Assembly (NCBI GenBank): GCA_019749945.1
Contig: JAIEPF010000002.1
Span: 137,914 to 201,913, forward strand
Source: Burkholderiales bacterium
GTDB lineage: Bacteria; Pseudomonadota; Gammaproteobacteria; Burkholderiales; SG8-41
Direction: 5' to 3'
Length of the DNA: 64,000 bases
Shown: positions 46,333 to 59,600 of the stretch, piece by piece
How the letters are laid out: every line of letters starts with the position of its first letter
Position numbering within the stretch: position 1 is the first letter of the stretch
The notes under the pieces: generated by a model
What the model saw: only the letters and a program-made list of their open reading frames with translations
Database searches by the model: none
Told to the model about the DNA's origin: nothing
Translations under genes and position numbers: made by a program

Positions 46333-46675
46333 TAAAAATGAAATACACCGCACCCAGCAGGCACAGCCCCGCATAAAGGTAATTCATCCTGAGTTCCTGC
46401 CCCATGTAAAAAATTGCAAACGGCACGAACACCGCCAGCGTGATCACTTCCTGCAGGATTTTGAGTTGCCCCAGATTCATCACCGTATAACCGATGCGGT
46501 TCGCCGGCACCTGCAGCAGGTACTCGAACAACGCGATGCCCCAGGCGATCAGCGCGGCAATCCACCACGGCGCCGTGTTCAGGTGTTTCAGGTGTCCGTA
46601 CCAGGCGAAGGTCATGAACACATTGGAGGCACTCAGCAGCAGCACGGTGGTGACCACGGGCGGCAGCGATGTCAT
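46325..46675 (-). CDS. DUF486/DMT-family membrane protein
   Basis: 116 residues, four predicted membrane helices, matching the small DMT-superfamily proteins of DUF486: SASNVFMTFAWYGHL, WGIALFEYLLQVPANRIGY, LGQLKILQEVITL and YLYAGLCLLGAVYFIF. Transport is likely by superfamily but has not been shown for the family. It diverges from the CobW-like gene. The stop codon lies in the arm of the palindrome, so the last codons (FKT) run up to the repeat. Confidence 0.88.
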   Translation of the reverse strand: MTSLPPVVTTVLLLSASNVFMTFAWYGHLKHLNTAPWWIAALIAWGIALFEYLLQVPANRIGYTVMNLGQLKILQEVITLAVFVPFAIFYMGQELRMNYLYAGLCLLGAVYFIFKT

Positions 46676-46717
46676 ATCATAACCTCATGTTTTAATTGAT
46701 GTTTTAGACAGCCGTCA

Positions 46718-46747
46718 TTGTAACGGGAAAATCCGCACCGTTATAAT
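46718..46747 (+). promoter_or_regulatory. Promoter of the CobW-like gene, possibly leaderless
   Basis: TTGTAA (46718-46723), an 18-base spacer and TATAAT (46742-46747). The ATG at 46754 is only seven bases after the -10 box, and there is no room for a ribosome-binding site, so a leaderless mRNA is predicted. Confidence 0.55.
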
Positions 46748-46753
46748 CCGGCG

Positions 46754-47305
46754 ATGACATCCACACCCGCCCGCATTCCCGCAAGCCTCGTTACCGGCGC
46801 CACCGGCGCGGAAAAACGGGCTTTTATCCGCGCGTTGATCGCGGCGCGCCCCGCCGTTGAGCGCTGGGCGGTGCTCGACAATGACGGCGCTGACCTCGCG
46901 TCTGGCGCAGCGGTGGCACAACTGGCTGTCGCCGCAATCAACAGCTGTGCCTGCTGTACCGGCACGGTTGAACTGCGGATCGGCATTGCGCGGCTGGTCC
47001 GTCAGTCGCACCCGCGGCGGCTGATCATTGCCGCCTCCGGCGCCGCGGAACCTGAAGCGCTGGAGCGCGCACTGGCGCAGGAGGATCTCGCGCGCGGCAT
47101 CATCGTCGGCCCGCGGCTGTGCGTCGCCGAGCCGCGATTGGCGGCGGCGCTGCCACCACCGGCGCGCGACCTGCTGCAGCGGCAAATGGCTGCGGCGGAT
47201 CACGTCGTTGCGTCGAATGCCGCGGCCGCCGCAGCACTGCAGGCTGCCGGCATCCCGCGTGTGATCGGGATCGAGGACGCGATACGGCTGGTGCTGGTGT
47301 CCTGA
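46754..47305 (+). CDS. Short CobW/G3E-GTPase-like protein without a normal P-loop
   Basis: 183 residues. The middle part looks like the first half of a CobW/UreG-type GTPase: INSCACCTGTVELRIGIARL resembles the GCICC metal site of CobW, and RRLIIAASGAAEPEALERA resembles its second conserved strand and SGxAEP motif. The N-terminal loop GATGAEKRAFI stands where GxxGxGKT/S would be, so GTP binding is doubtful. The C-terminal CobW domain is missing. It may be a metal-binding remnant or a specialised small relative. It lies alone between the DUF486 gene and a broken ATP-grasp gene. Confidence 0.5.
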   Translation: MTSTPARIPASLVTGATGAEKRAFIRALIAARPAVERWAVLDNDGADLASGAAVAQLAVAAINSCACCTGTVELRIGIARLVRQSHPRRLIIAASGAAEPEALERALAQEDLARGIIVGPRLCVAEPRLAAALPPPARDLLQRQMAAADHVVASNAAAAAALQAAGIPRVIGIEDAIRLVLVS

Positions 47306-47335
47306 GTCTGCCAGCCATCCTTTCGCGAATGACGG

Positions 47336-47896
47336 TCAACAGGCCCTGACCGGACCGGCGCCGGCATCCAGCGCCAGCTCGCGGCGGATCACCTCGTAGC
47401 GCAGCTGCAGGTCGGCGGCATCGCGGCCGCCGAGATTGAGCACGGCATAACGGTGGCTGCCCAGCCATTTCATCTCGCGTGCAAGCCCCGCGCCGCGCTT
47501 CAGGTACAACATCAGCCGCGCATCCGGATAACGGCGATGCATCGCCGCGATCTGTTCCGCAGTGGGCACGCTGCCGGCGGCGCGTCCGTCGAAACGGCGG
47601 AACACAAAACTCGCCGCCGCGCGGAATTCGCCGGCACCGCGGACTGTGCGCGGCGCCTCGCCGACGGCGAGGTCGAGCAGCATGCCGTACGGATCGCAGC
47701 CGTCGACGCGCCGGTAAAGATTGGCGATCTGCGAAGCCATGCGCGGATTGATTTCGATAATGCGGATCGCCCCGGATTGCGGATCGAGGATCAGCTCGAC
47801 ATTGAAAAACCCGTGGCTGTAATCGATGCCGGCCAGGAGTTGCTCGGTGAGCGCGACCATGCGCCGCTGCACATCCGCGCCGAGCCGCGACGGGTA
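47336..47896 (-). pseudogene. C-terminal part of an ATP-grasp protein, after an in-frame TAG
   Basis: This part is in the same frame as the upstream fragment and is cut off only by TAG at 47897-47899. It continues YPSRLGADVQRRMVALTEQL and carries IIEINPRMASQIANLYRRVDG, whose Glu and Asn are the magnesium-binding residues of ATP-grasp ligases. A GTG at 47872 could start separate translation of 178 residues, but the fold would be incomplete. A single base change (for example GAG to TAG) would explain the break. Confidence 0.65.
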
Positions 47897-48628
47897 CTAG
47901 AAACGCATGAATGCCTGGGTGCCCGGGTACATCACTTCATCGACGACGCCGAGCACATTGATCACGCCGTTGTGCACATAGCCGTCAATGTTGACCTGCA
48001 CGCCGTCGAGGATTTCCTCGGCGATCATTGCCCGCGCACCGATGGTGAACGGCGTGTAAAGGCGCATCAGGTCATCAAAAGGCTGCACCAGTTTGCGCAG
48101 GATCAGGCCCTCCAGCGGCGAAAAATCCATCAGTGCGCGCAATTGCGCGAAACTTTCCACGTGCCGCGCCAGCACCGAGTACGTCGCCTTGACCGGTTTG
48201 ACAAAACACGGAAAACCGAGCTGCGGCGGAGCGGTGATGCCGTCATCGTACGGCAGGGCCTCGAAGCGCGGCGTCGCACCGGGCACGATGCGGCTTTGCA
48301 GGCAGCGGGCGTAATACTTGTGCTGGGCGGCGATGATCACCGCGGGGTCCGCGCCCGGCAGCCCCAGCCGCTGCGCCAGCGCGGCGGCGATCAGGGCGCC
48401 GAAATGCTCGTTGTTGCTGATGACGCCGTCGATGCGCCCGCGGTATTTGCGCGCGAGCCGGTCGACATAACGGCGCGCATCAAAGCTCAGCAGCCGCGCA
48501 TTGTCGGGAAAGCGGAAAAGATCAAAACCCTCGTAGTAAAACCGGTAACCGGCCCGATAACGCGGGTGATCGAGTTCGACCCGGTCCCAGTCCTTGGGGA
48601 ACAGCATCAATATGCGTCTTGATTCCAC
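47897..48628 (-). pseudogene. N-terminal part of an ATP-grasp protein
   Basis: 243 residues up to the TAG. The start is GTG at 48628 with GGAGG at good spacing. PCFVKPVKATYSVLA carries the ATP-binding lysine and IAEEILDGVQVNIDGYV the next strand, while the Mg-binding residues lie beyond the stop. The fragment ends QAFMRF, where intact relatives carry on into an acidic residue followed by YPSRL. ATP-grasp ligases join carboxylates to amines or thiols; the substrate is unknown. It follows the methyltransferase gene and probably formed one unit with it. Confidence 0.65.
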
Positions 48629-49271
48629 GTCTTCCTCCGGAAATATCCGCCATTGACAGTACTACCCCCGACACTTGGTCCTGGATGCAGCGATAAACAT
48701 ACAAAAATGCGGAATATTCCGGCGCAGCACCCCGGTAATGCCCCCAGGCGATGAATCCGCTACCCAACAAGGTCGATTCGACCTGCAAATCAGGCAGCCA
48801 TGCCGCCAGCCGGTCCCAGGGCGCATCCAGTCCTTCCGTACTGTTGTAACAACCACGGGACTTGAAACGCCGGTAAAGCCGCAACGGATCCAGCCACCGC
48901 GGCGGGTGTTTGATCCCGGCAACGGCCACGCGCGCGCCGGCCGCCGCCTGCCGGAACAGGTTATCCAGCGCCGCGGGCGAGCGGATCACATCATGGGTGT
49001 AGTTGAACAGCAGGGCATCGACCGCGCGCGGCAGCACGACCGCCTCCGCCCCCGCCTCGATCAGGGTCACGTTGTTCCAGCCGGCGGCGGCAACGCGGCG
49101 GCGGGCCAGCGCCAGCATGTCCGGACTCTGCTCAACGCCGATCACCGCGCCATTGGGACCGATCGCATCGAGCAGCAGAGGGAAACTCAGTCCGGTGCCG
49201 CAACCCGCGTCGAGCACGGAATCGCCGGGCTGCAGTGCAAGTCTGGCGATGGTGCGCCGGCGCAGCGCCAT
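48522..49271 (-). CDS. Class I SAM methyltransferase, apparently frameshifted at both ends
   Basis: The readable frame gives 249 residues from ATG 49271. SAM-binding motif I is VLDAGCGTGLSFPLL, followed by GVEQSPDMLALARRRV and LFNYTHDVIRSP. Two oddities: the in-frame sequence upstream of this ATG (HYRRLARGYDASAQRT) looks like native protein and would join an ATG at 49344 if the C8 run at 49329-49336 had seven bases; and the last ~47 residues overlap the ATP-grasp gene in another frame and look non-native, since one G fewer at 48665-48669 gives a stop right after QVSG. Substrate unknown. Confidence 0.6.
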   Translation of the reverse strand: MALRRRTIARLALQPGDSVLDAGCGTGLSFPLLLDAIGPNGAVIGVEQSPDMLALARRRVAAAGWNNVTLIEAGAEAVVLPRAVDALLFNYTHDVIRSPAALDNLFRQAAAGARVAVAGIKHPPRWLDPLRLYRRFKSRGCYNSTEGLDAPWDRLAAWLPDLQVESTLLGSGFIAWGHYRGAAPEYSAFLYVYRCIQDQVSGVVLSMADISGGRRGIKTHIDAVPQGLGPGRTRSPALSGRLPVLLRGF

Positions 49272-49328
49272 GGTGCGCTGCGCGCTGGCGTCATAGCCGC
49301 GGGCAAGGCGCCGGTAATGCGCCGGACC

Positions 49329-49336
49329 GGGGGGGG
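49329..49336. other. G8/C8 homopolymer at the 5' end of the methyltransferase gene
   Basis: Eight G on the plus strand (C on the coding strand), 9-16 bases after an otherwise suitable ATG (49344). Seven C would put that ATG in frame with the methyltransferase. It may be a phase-variable tract, a fixed frameshift or a sequencing error. Confidence 0.6.
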
Positions 49337-49398
49337 TTATCCATGCCGTCCATCATAACTGCATGCGATACTTGTCGAATCCTTGCAGGAGTCCGTGC

Positions 49399-50721
49399 AT
49401 GTCCGACGCCACCACCCATCCGCACCGCATCGTCATTGTCGGCGGCGGTGCCGGGGGTCTTGAACTCGCAACGCGGCTGGGTGACCGCCTCGGCCGCAGC
49501 CGGCGGGCGCAGATCACGCTGATCGACCGTTCGCGCACCCACCTGTGGAAACCGCTGCTGCACGAAGTCGCCGCCGGCAGCATGGATGTCGACCAGCACA
49601 CGCTGGATTACCTGGCGCAGGCACGCTGGCACCATTTCCGCTTCCGCCTCGGCAGCATGGCCGGGCTCGACCGCGAGCGCCGCGTGGTGCGGGTCGCACC
49701 CACCCATGACGAGGAAGGCCGGCTGCTGATCGGCGAACGCGAGATCCGTTACGACACGCTGGTCATCGCCGTCGGCAGCGGCACCAATGATTTCGGCACG
49801 CCGGGCGCGCAGGAACATGCGATCAGCCTCGACATGCCGGCGCAGGCGGAACGTTTTCACAACCGGCTGATCAATGCCTGCATCCGCGCCAATGCACAGC
49901 GTGAACCGTTGCGCCCCGAACAACTGCATGTCGCGATCATCGGCGCCGGCGCCACCGGCGTCGAACTCGCCGCCGAATTGCACCACACGACCCGCGAACT
50001 GGTGGCCTTCGGCCTGGAGCGCATCGACGCGGAACGCGACATCCGCATCACGCTGATCGAGGCCGGGCCGCGGGTATTGCCGGCCTTGCCGGAACGCCTG
50101 TCGAACTCCACGCAGGATCTGCTGGAAAAACTGCGGGTGCAGGTGCTGACCGGCGCGCGCGTCACCGCGGTCGAAGCCGACGGCGTGCTGATCGCCGACG
50201 GCCGCAAGATTCCCGCCGAGCTGACGGTGTGGGCGGCCGGCATCAAGGCGCCGGATTTCCTGAAGGACCTCGGCCTTGAAACCAACCGTCTCAATCAGCT
50301 GGTGGTGACGCCCGAACTGCAGACCACGCGCGACCCGGACATTTTTGCGCTGGGCGACTGCGCCGCCTGCGCCTGGCCCGGCCGCGACCACAACGTGCCG
50401 CCGCGCGCGCAGGCCGCGCACCAGCAGGCGACGCTGCTGGCTTCAACCCTGCGCCGCCGGCTCGCCGGCAAACCGGCCAAACCTTTTGTTTATCGCGATT
50501 TCGGTTCGCTGGTGTCGCTGGGCAACTATTCGACGGTCGGCACGCTGATGGGCGCCTTGATCGGCGGCAGCCTGTTCATCGAGGGTTTGTTTGCGCGGTT
50601 GATGTACGTGTCGCTGTACCGCATGCATCTTTACGCGCTGCACGGATTCGCCAAGGTGTTTTTCGACACGCTGGCGCGGCTGATCACGCGACGCACCGAG
50701 CCGCGCGTGAAATTACACTAA
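49399..50721 (+). CDS. ndh: Type II NADH:quinone oxidoreductase (NDH-2)
   Basis: 440 residues, a two-dinucleotide flavoprotein: FAD motif VIVGGGAGGLELATRLG at the N-terminus, NADH motif IIGAGATGVELAAELHH, and the FAD-closing IFALGDCAAC. THLWKPLLHEVAAGSMD and AVGSGTNDFGTPG are typical of NDH-2. A hydrophobic/amphipathic C-terminal end (YRMHLYALHGFAKVFFDTLA) would dock it on the membrane. It passes electrons from NADH to quinone without proton pumping. ATG at 49399 is preferred to the upstream in-frame ATG because the domain starts there, with GGAG upstream. Confidence 0.9.
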   Translation: MSDATTHPHRIVIVGGGAGGLELATRLGDRLGRSRRAQITLIDRSRTHLWKPLLHEVAAGSMDVDQHTLDYLAQARWHHFRFRLGSMAGLDRERRVVRVAPTHDEEGRLLIGEREIRYDTLVIAVGSGTNDFGTPGAQEHAISLDMPAQAERFHNRLINACIRANAQREPLRPEQLHVAIIGAGATGVELAAELHHTTRELVAFGLERIDAERDIRITLIEAGPRVLPALPERLSNSTQDLLEKLRVQVLTGARVTAVEADGVLIADGRKIPAELTVWAAGIKAPDFLKDLGLETNRLNQLVVTPELQTTRDPDIFALGDCAACAWPGRDHNVPPRAQAAHQQATLLASTLRRRLAGKPAKPFVYRDFGSLVSLGNYSTVGTLMGALIGGSLFIEGLFARLMYVSLYRMHLYALHGFAKVFFDTLARLITRRTEPRVKLH

Positions 50722-50742
50722 AAGTCTTTTAAAAACAATAGT

Positions 50743-52343
50743 TTACAGAACAACGTCGGGCAGGCTCGCGGAACGCGAACCGGGCAGCGGCGGATTGTCC
50801 AGCGCGCGATAGGTGAACACCGCGGAAAATTTGGTGTGTGTGGCGCGATTGCTGCCGGCGGCATGAAACAGCCGGCAGTGGAAAAACAGCACATCGCCGG
50901 GATTTAATTCGGCGTACACCTGCGTCTGCAGCAGCGCCGCGTTTTCAGCAACGTCCGTACGCAAAAACTGCGCCGCATCGAGCCGCGTCGCGTCGAACTC
51001 CATCAGCTGCGAACCCGGCAGCAGCAGCAGGCAGCCGTTGTCGCGGCGCTCCTCGCCCAGCGCCAGCCACACCGATACCAGCTCCGGACGCTCAAACGAC
51101 CAGTAGCGGATGTCGCGATGCCAGCTGGTCAGGCTGCTGTACGCGGGATCCTTGGTCATCACGCAGTTGTGATGGGCCTGCGACAGGGCGATCTGCGGCC
51201 CGAGCAGTTGTTTCAGGCGCGCAACGATGGGTGCAGCGGTGGCCCACTCGCGGAATTCCGCATCGCGTGAATAAGCCTGCAACAACCGCCGCACCGTGCG
51301 CCCGCCGGGGGCTTCGAGTGATTGCGGCGCGCCGGGATATTGCGTGTCAGCCTCGTATTCGACCGGCGGCACTGCCGCGGCCAGGTCGCGTTCGGCGCTG
51401 GCGCGCAGCCGCGCGCAGGCGTCAGCCGGCACCAGGCCGCGCACGATCTGGTAACCGTCGCGGGAAAACCGTGCAAGCTCTTCCGGTGTAAAAGAATGAC
51501 TCATGCCCGCGGTCGATTTACGGAAAAACCACCAGTAAAAAAACGCTGCGCTGAGCAGCAGCGTCAGCAGAGAATACACGGGATCCAGCGCACCGGCGGT
51601 GAACACCGATTCCGTTGCAAACACCGAGTCGTCGTAACTAAAAACCAGCGCCAGCAACAGGTTGTTGCCGGCATGCGCGCCGATCGCCAGTTCGAGCCGG
51701 CCGTCGCGCAGGGCCACGCCGGCGAGGAACAATCCCATCACAAAATAATTCGCGGCCATGATCGCCAGGCCGTACGCCGCGACCTCGGGGTTGTAGAGAT
51801 GAGGCAGGGTGAAGATCACGCTGCTCAGCACCGCCAGCGCCGGCGGCCGCCGCAACCACCGGCCCAGGCCCTGCAGCACATAACCGCGGAACACCAGTTC
51901 CTCCGCCGCGCATTGCAGCGGCGTCAGCAACAGCGCCGCCAGCACAAACGGCAGCCAGCGCGCAAGATCGAGACTCCAGGCATAACGCCCGGGATAGAGC
52001 AGGTGTTCGATGACGGAAAAGGCCAGCGCAAGCACGGCCCACACCGCGGCGCCCTGCGTCATGCGCCGCCAGTCGATCCGCGCATGCGGCGTGACCAGTG
52101 TGCGCCAGGAACGGCGGTGCAGCAGCTCGACCGCCGCCACCACACCCGCCAGCAGCGTCAGGATGCTGGCATTGACGGCGACGAATTCGGTGGCCGCACC
52201 GAGCGGCGCGTGCAACACCAACTGATAGGCATAACTGCCGCCGATCAGCCAGCTCGCGGTGATGACGGCGACGCCGAGAAGGTAACGCCACCAGGCATTG
52301 CGCCCGGCATCGGCCAGCGCGAGATAACGAACCGCTGGAGAGC

Positions 52344-52347
<4 letters not shown>
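50743..52347 (-). CDS. CPBP intramembrane protease fused to a PhyH-type dioxygenase
   Basis: 534 residues. Residues 1-~280 are a CPBP (CAAX-processing/bacteriocin-immunity-like) membrane protease with motif [22 protein letters not shown] and [10 protein letters not shown]. Residues ~285-534 are a phytanoyl-CoA dioxygenase-like Fe(II)/2-oxoglutarate enzyme with the WHRDIRYW iron site and [20 protein letters not shown]. The joint, [18 protein letters not shown], has no stop. One T fewer in the T5 run just before it would end the protease at a TGA overlapping the dioxygenase ATG, so a two-gene operon with an indel is possible. The start is TTG overlapping metH by four bases. Confidence 0.75.
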
Positions 52348-56051
<3,704 letters not shown>

Positions 56052-56134
56052 CAACGTCAGGAGGCGCCGGATGGCGCAATCAAGCCTTCGAAAAGCGCGA
56101 ATTTTATCATGGGCTTGGCGCTGTTCCGGGGCAT

Positions 56135-56163
56135 TTGGCCACTCTGCAGCGAGCGCCTATAAT
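56135..56163 (+). promoter_or_regulatory. Promoter of the rhodanese gene
   Basis: TTGGCC (56135-56140), a 17-base spacer and TATAAT (56158-56163), with the ATG 28 bases later. Close to the sigma-70 consensus spacing. Confidence 0.55.
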
Positions 56164-56191
56164 GCGCCTTCCCTGTCTGCGACACGCCATC

Positions 56192-56578
56192 ATGAAACAT
56201 CTGGAACCCAAAGCCGCCTACGAGTTTCTGAAAAAAAATCCGAACACGGTGTTCATCGACTGCCGCAGCGAAATGGAATACCTGTTCGTCGGCCATCCGG
56301 TGGGCGCGATCCTGGTGCCGTGGAACGACGGCCCGAACTGGGAAATCAATCCGCAGTTCGTCTCCCATGTCAAAAAAGCCGCCAGCGTGGACCGGCCGAT
56401 CATCGTCATCTGCCGCAGCGGCAACCGTTCACTGGATGCCGGCCGCGCGCTGGAGGAAGCCGGATTCACCCAGGTCTATAACGTGCTGCATGGTTTTGAG
56501 GGCGAACTCGACGACAACCATCACCGCAATGAAAAATCCGGCTGGCGCCATGACGGCCTGCCCTGGGAGCAGTGCTGA
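56192..56578 (+). CDS. Rhodanese-domain sulfurtransferase
   Basis: 128 residues, a single rhodanese domain. The active-site loop is VICRSGNRS with the persulfide-bearing cysteine, and FIDCRSEMEYLFVGHPVGAI is the usual N-terminal block. The C-terminus DDNHHRNEKSGWRHDGLPWEQC ends in a second cysteine. Single-domain rhodaneses carry persulfide sulfur between partners. ATG at 56192 is chosen over an upstream in-frame ATG because the domain begins there. It diverges from metH. Confidence 0.88.
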   Translation: MKHLEPKAAYEFLKKNPNTVFIDCRSEMEYLFVGHPVGAILVPWNDGPNWEINPQFVSHVKKAASVDRPIIVICRSGNRSLDAGRALEEAGFTQVYNVLHGFEGELDDNHHRNEKSGWRHDGLPWEQC

Positions 56579-56587
56579 CCCCCCTCT

Positions 56588-56610
56588 CATTAATAAAATT
56601 AAATACTTAT
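56588..56610 (-). repeat. Dispersed AT-rich repeat, copy 4
   Basis: On the minus strand it reads AAGTATTTAATTTTATTAAT (after ATA). It lies between the convergent rhodanese and histidine kinase genes and contains the kinase TAA stop (56607-56609). Confidence 0.55.
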
Positions 56611-59600
56611 ATGGTATCCTGCCGGCGCGCGGAAACCAGCCAGTGGCGGATGTAATCGCACACGGCATCGTAACGATGCCCCTTTTCGAAATACTGATGG
56701 ATTTCACCCTTGCGCAGCCCCGCCGCCATGTCGTCGTTCACCGCCTGGCCGCTGACGATGATGCGCAGCGTGCCCGGACATGACGCAGCCACCTGCGCCA
56801 GCAACTGCGCACCGTTCATGCCCGGCATCGAAAAATCGGACACCACGACATTGACACCGTGTTCGCGCAACAGTACCAGCGCGGTTTCGCCGCGTTCCGC
56901 GGTCAGCACCCGATAACCCTCGGGCGCGAGAGCGCGCGCGGCCAGCACCAGCACATCGGGGTCATCATCCACCAGCAGCACCACCGGATTTGCGGCGGGC
57001 GGCGCGGCGGGCGCATCCTGCCGCGCAACGAGCATCAGCGGCGGTGGTAGTGGCGGCGGCAGCGCAGTGCGGACCTCCGGACGCGCCCCCAGGGTGAAGA
57101 AAAACGTTGCCCCCTGCCCGACCGCCGACTCCGCCCAGGCATCACCGCCGTGGCGCCGCATCACGCGGCGCACCGTCGCCAGGCCGATGCCGGTACCGGG
57201 GAATTCCTGTTCCGTATGCAGGCGCTGGAATGCGTCAAACAGCCGTCCGGCGTGCGCCATGTCAAAACCGGCGCCGTTGTCGCGTACGAAATAGGTCCTG
57301 ATGCCGTCGCGCGTCCTCACGCCGAATTCGATGGTCGCCTCCGGCTTGTTGCCGGTGAATTTCCACGCGTTGTGAATCAGGTTGGCCAACGCCGAGCGCA
57401 GCATCCCGGGATCGGCCTGCGCGCGCAGGCCGGGCGCGATGCGGACATTCACCAGCCTTCGGGGATGCTCGCGGCGCAAATCCTCGACGATGCTGCGCGC
57501 AATGTCGCTGAGGTCGGTATCGGCGACCTTCAGTTCGGCGCGCGTCACCCGCGACAACCGCAGCAGGTCTTCGATCAGGCTTGCCATGCGCACCGCGGCG
57601 GCGCGGATGCGGTTCAGATAATCCTGGCCGGGCGCATCCAGTTTCTGTGCATGGTCCTCCAGCAACGCCGCCGCCAGGCCGTCGATATGGCGCAGCGGCG
57701 CGCGCAGATCGTGCGACACCGAGGAGGCAAACGCCTCCAGCTCCTCGTTGGTGGTGGTCAACTGCGCGGTGCGTTCGGCCACCCGGGCTTCCAGCACGGC
57801 ATTGAGTTTTTCCACTTCCAGCGAGCGGCGCTTGAAATCGGTGACGTCGCGGCTGATGGCCACCACGCCGGTCGTGTTGCCGGCGGCATCGCGCAGCGGC
57901 GCCTTGATGGTGACATACCAGCGCGGATCATCGGGCGGCCCGTCCATCACCTCGCGCGGATTGCTGGCCTGCCCCGTCGCCAGCACCTCACGGTCCTCGG
58001 CATTGTGGCGCGCCGCGACCTCCGGCGGCAGCAGATCAAAATTGCTCAGACCGATGACATCGCGGCGTCCCGGCGCCCGCACTTTCAGCCAGGCCTCGTT
58101 GCCCAGTATGAAACGCAGATCGCGGTCTTTGACCCGGATGCGGTCCGGCAGGTTATCAATGACCGAGCGCAGCAGGTTGCGCTCCGCCGCCAGCGCCTCG
58201 CGCGCCATGCGGCGCTCGGTGACATCGCGGGAAATGCCCAGCAATGCGCTGATCGTCCCCGAGGCATCGTAGAGGGGCGCGGCATGGATCTCCAGCCAGC
58301 AGCGTTTGCCGGCGATGCCGACGGCCTCAAATTCCAGCATGCCGGATTCGCCATTCAGCACCCGGCGCTGCAGGCGCACAAACGCGCGGCGGTAGGCGGG
58401 GGCAACCTGGCGCAGGAACGGCCAGCGGCGCATCTCTTCGAGACTGTCCGCCTGCAGCATGCGCAGTCCCGCCGGGTTCATGTCGAGCAGCCGGCCGTCG
58501 GGTGCAACAATCGCCACGCACTCGGGTTCGGCCGCGATGATGGCACGCAGGCGCTCTTCCGTGAGCTTGCGCGCATTGATGTCCTGGTAGGTCGCGATCA
58601 GCAGGTGCGGCCTGCCCTCGGCGTCCGGCAACGCGGTGACGGACAGGGCAATCCACATCCAGGAGCCGTCCTTGCGCAGAATGCGTTTCTCGACGACGTA
58701 ACTGCTGATCTCGCCGGCGGCCAGGCGCGCCTTGTCGCGCAGGGCGCCCGCGGTCCGCTCCGGCGCCGTAATGTCCGTGGTGCTCATGCCCAGCACTTCC
58801 TCGCGGCTGTACCCCGTCATTTCGCAGAATTTGTCGTTGACCTCCAGCCAGCGCTGGTTGCGATCCTGCGCCGGACGCAGCGTGATGCCGACACCGGCGT
58901 GATCAAACATGGCGCGGAAGCGCTGCTCGCTCTGCCGCATCCGTTCCTCGGCCTCCTTGCGCGTGCTGATGTCCTGGTAAGTGCTCATGATCTGCTGCGG
59001 CCTGCCGTCGGCATCCGGCAGCGCGGCGACGGACAGCGTCACCCACAGCAGGCTGCCGTCCTTGCAGCGCAGCTGCTTTTCACGGGAATAACTGGTGATT
59101 TCGCCGCGCAACAGGCGCGCGTTGTCGCGCAGCGCATCGTCCTGGCCCTCGGCCGTTGTGAGATCCGCCGTACTCAGGCGCAGCAGTTCGTCGCGGCTGT
59201 AGCCGGTCATCGCGCAGAATTTGTCATTGACCGCGATCCACGGCAGCGTCCGGTCATGCGCCGGGCGCAATGAAATGCCGAGACCGGCATGTTCGAACAT
59301 CGCCTTGAAGCGGCCTTCGCTCTGCTGCAGGGCTTCGGTCATGCGCGTGCGTTCGGCAACGTGCGCGCGCTGCCGCGCCAGCAACATCAGCAGCCCGGCG
59401 GTAAACAGGATTCCGAATACCGCAACGGCAAGGACTCCCCCGACATAACCCGACTGGATGGCGCCCAGCCGCTGCTGTAAACCGCGTTCGTCGACGCTGA
59501 CCGCCACTACCAGCGGATATCCGGTCAGGCTGCGATAGGCCCAGGCGCCCCCGTTGATGCCGGCAAAACCGCGGGCATTGCCGGCCTCGATCCGGCGCAG

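Noticed and set aside
56052..56191. Cobalamin riboswitch upstream of metH
   Set aside because: The gap is about 140 bases, shared with a divergent promoter, and no B12-box-like core could be recognised.
57150..59273. Long open frame antisense to the histidine kinase (about 700 codons)
   Set aside because: Mirror of the repeated PAS-coding sequence; no domain or signal peptide and no ribosome-binding site.
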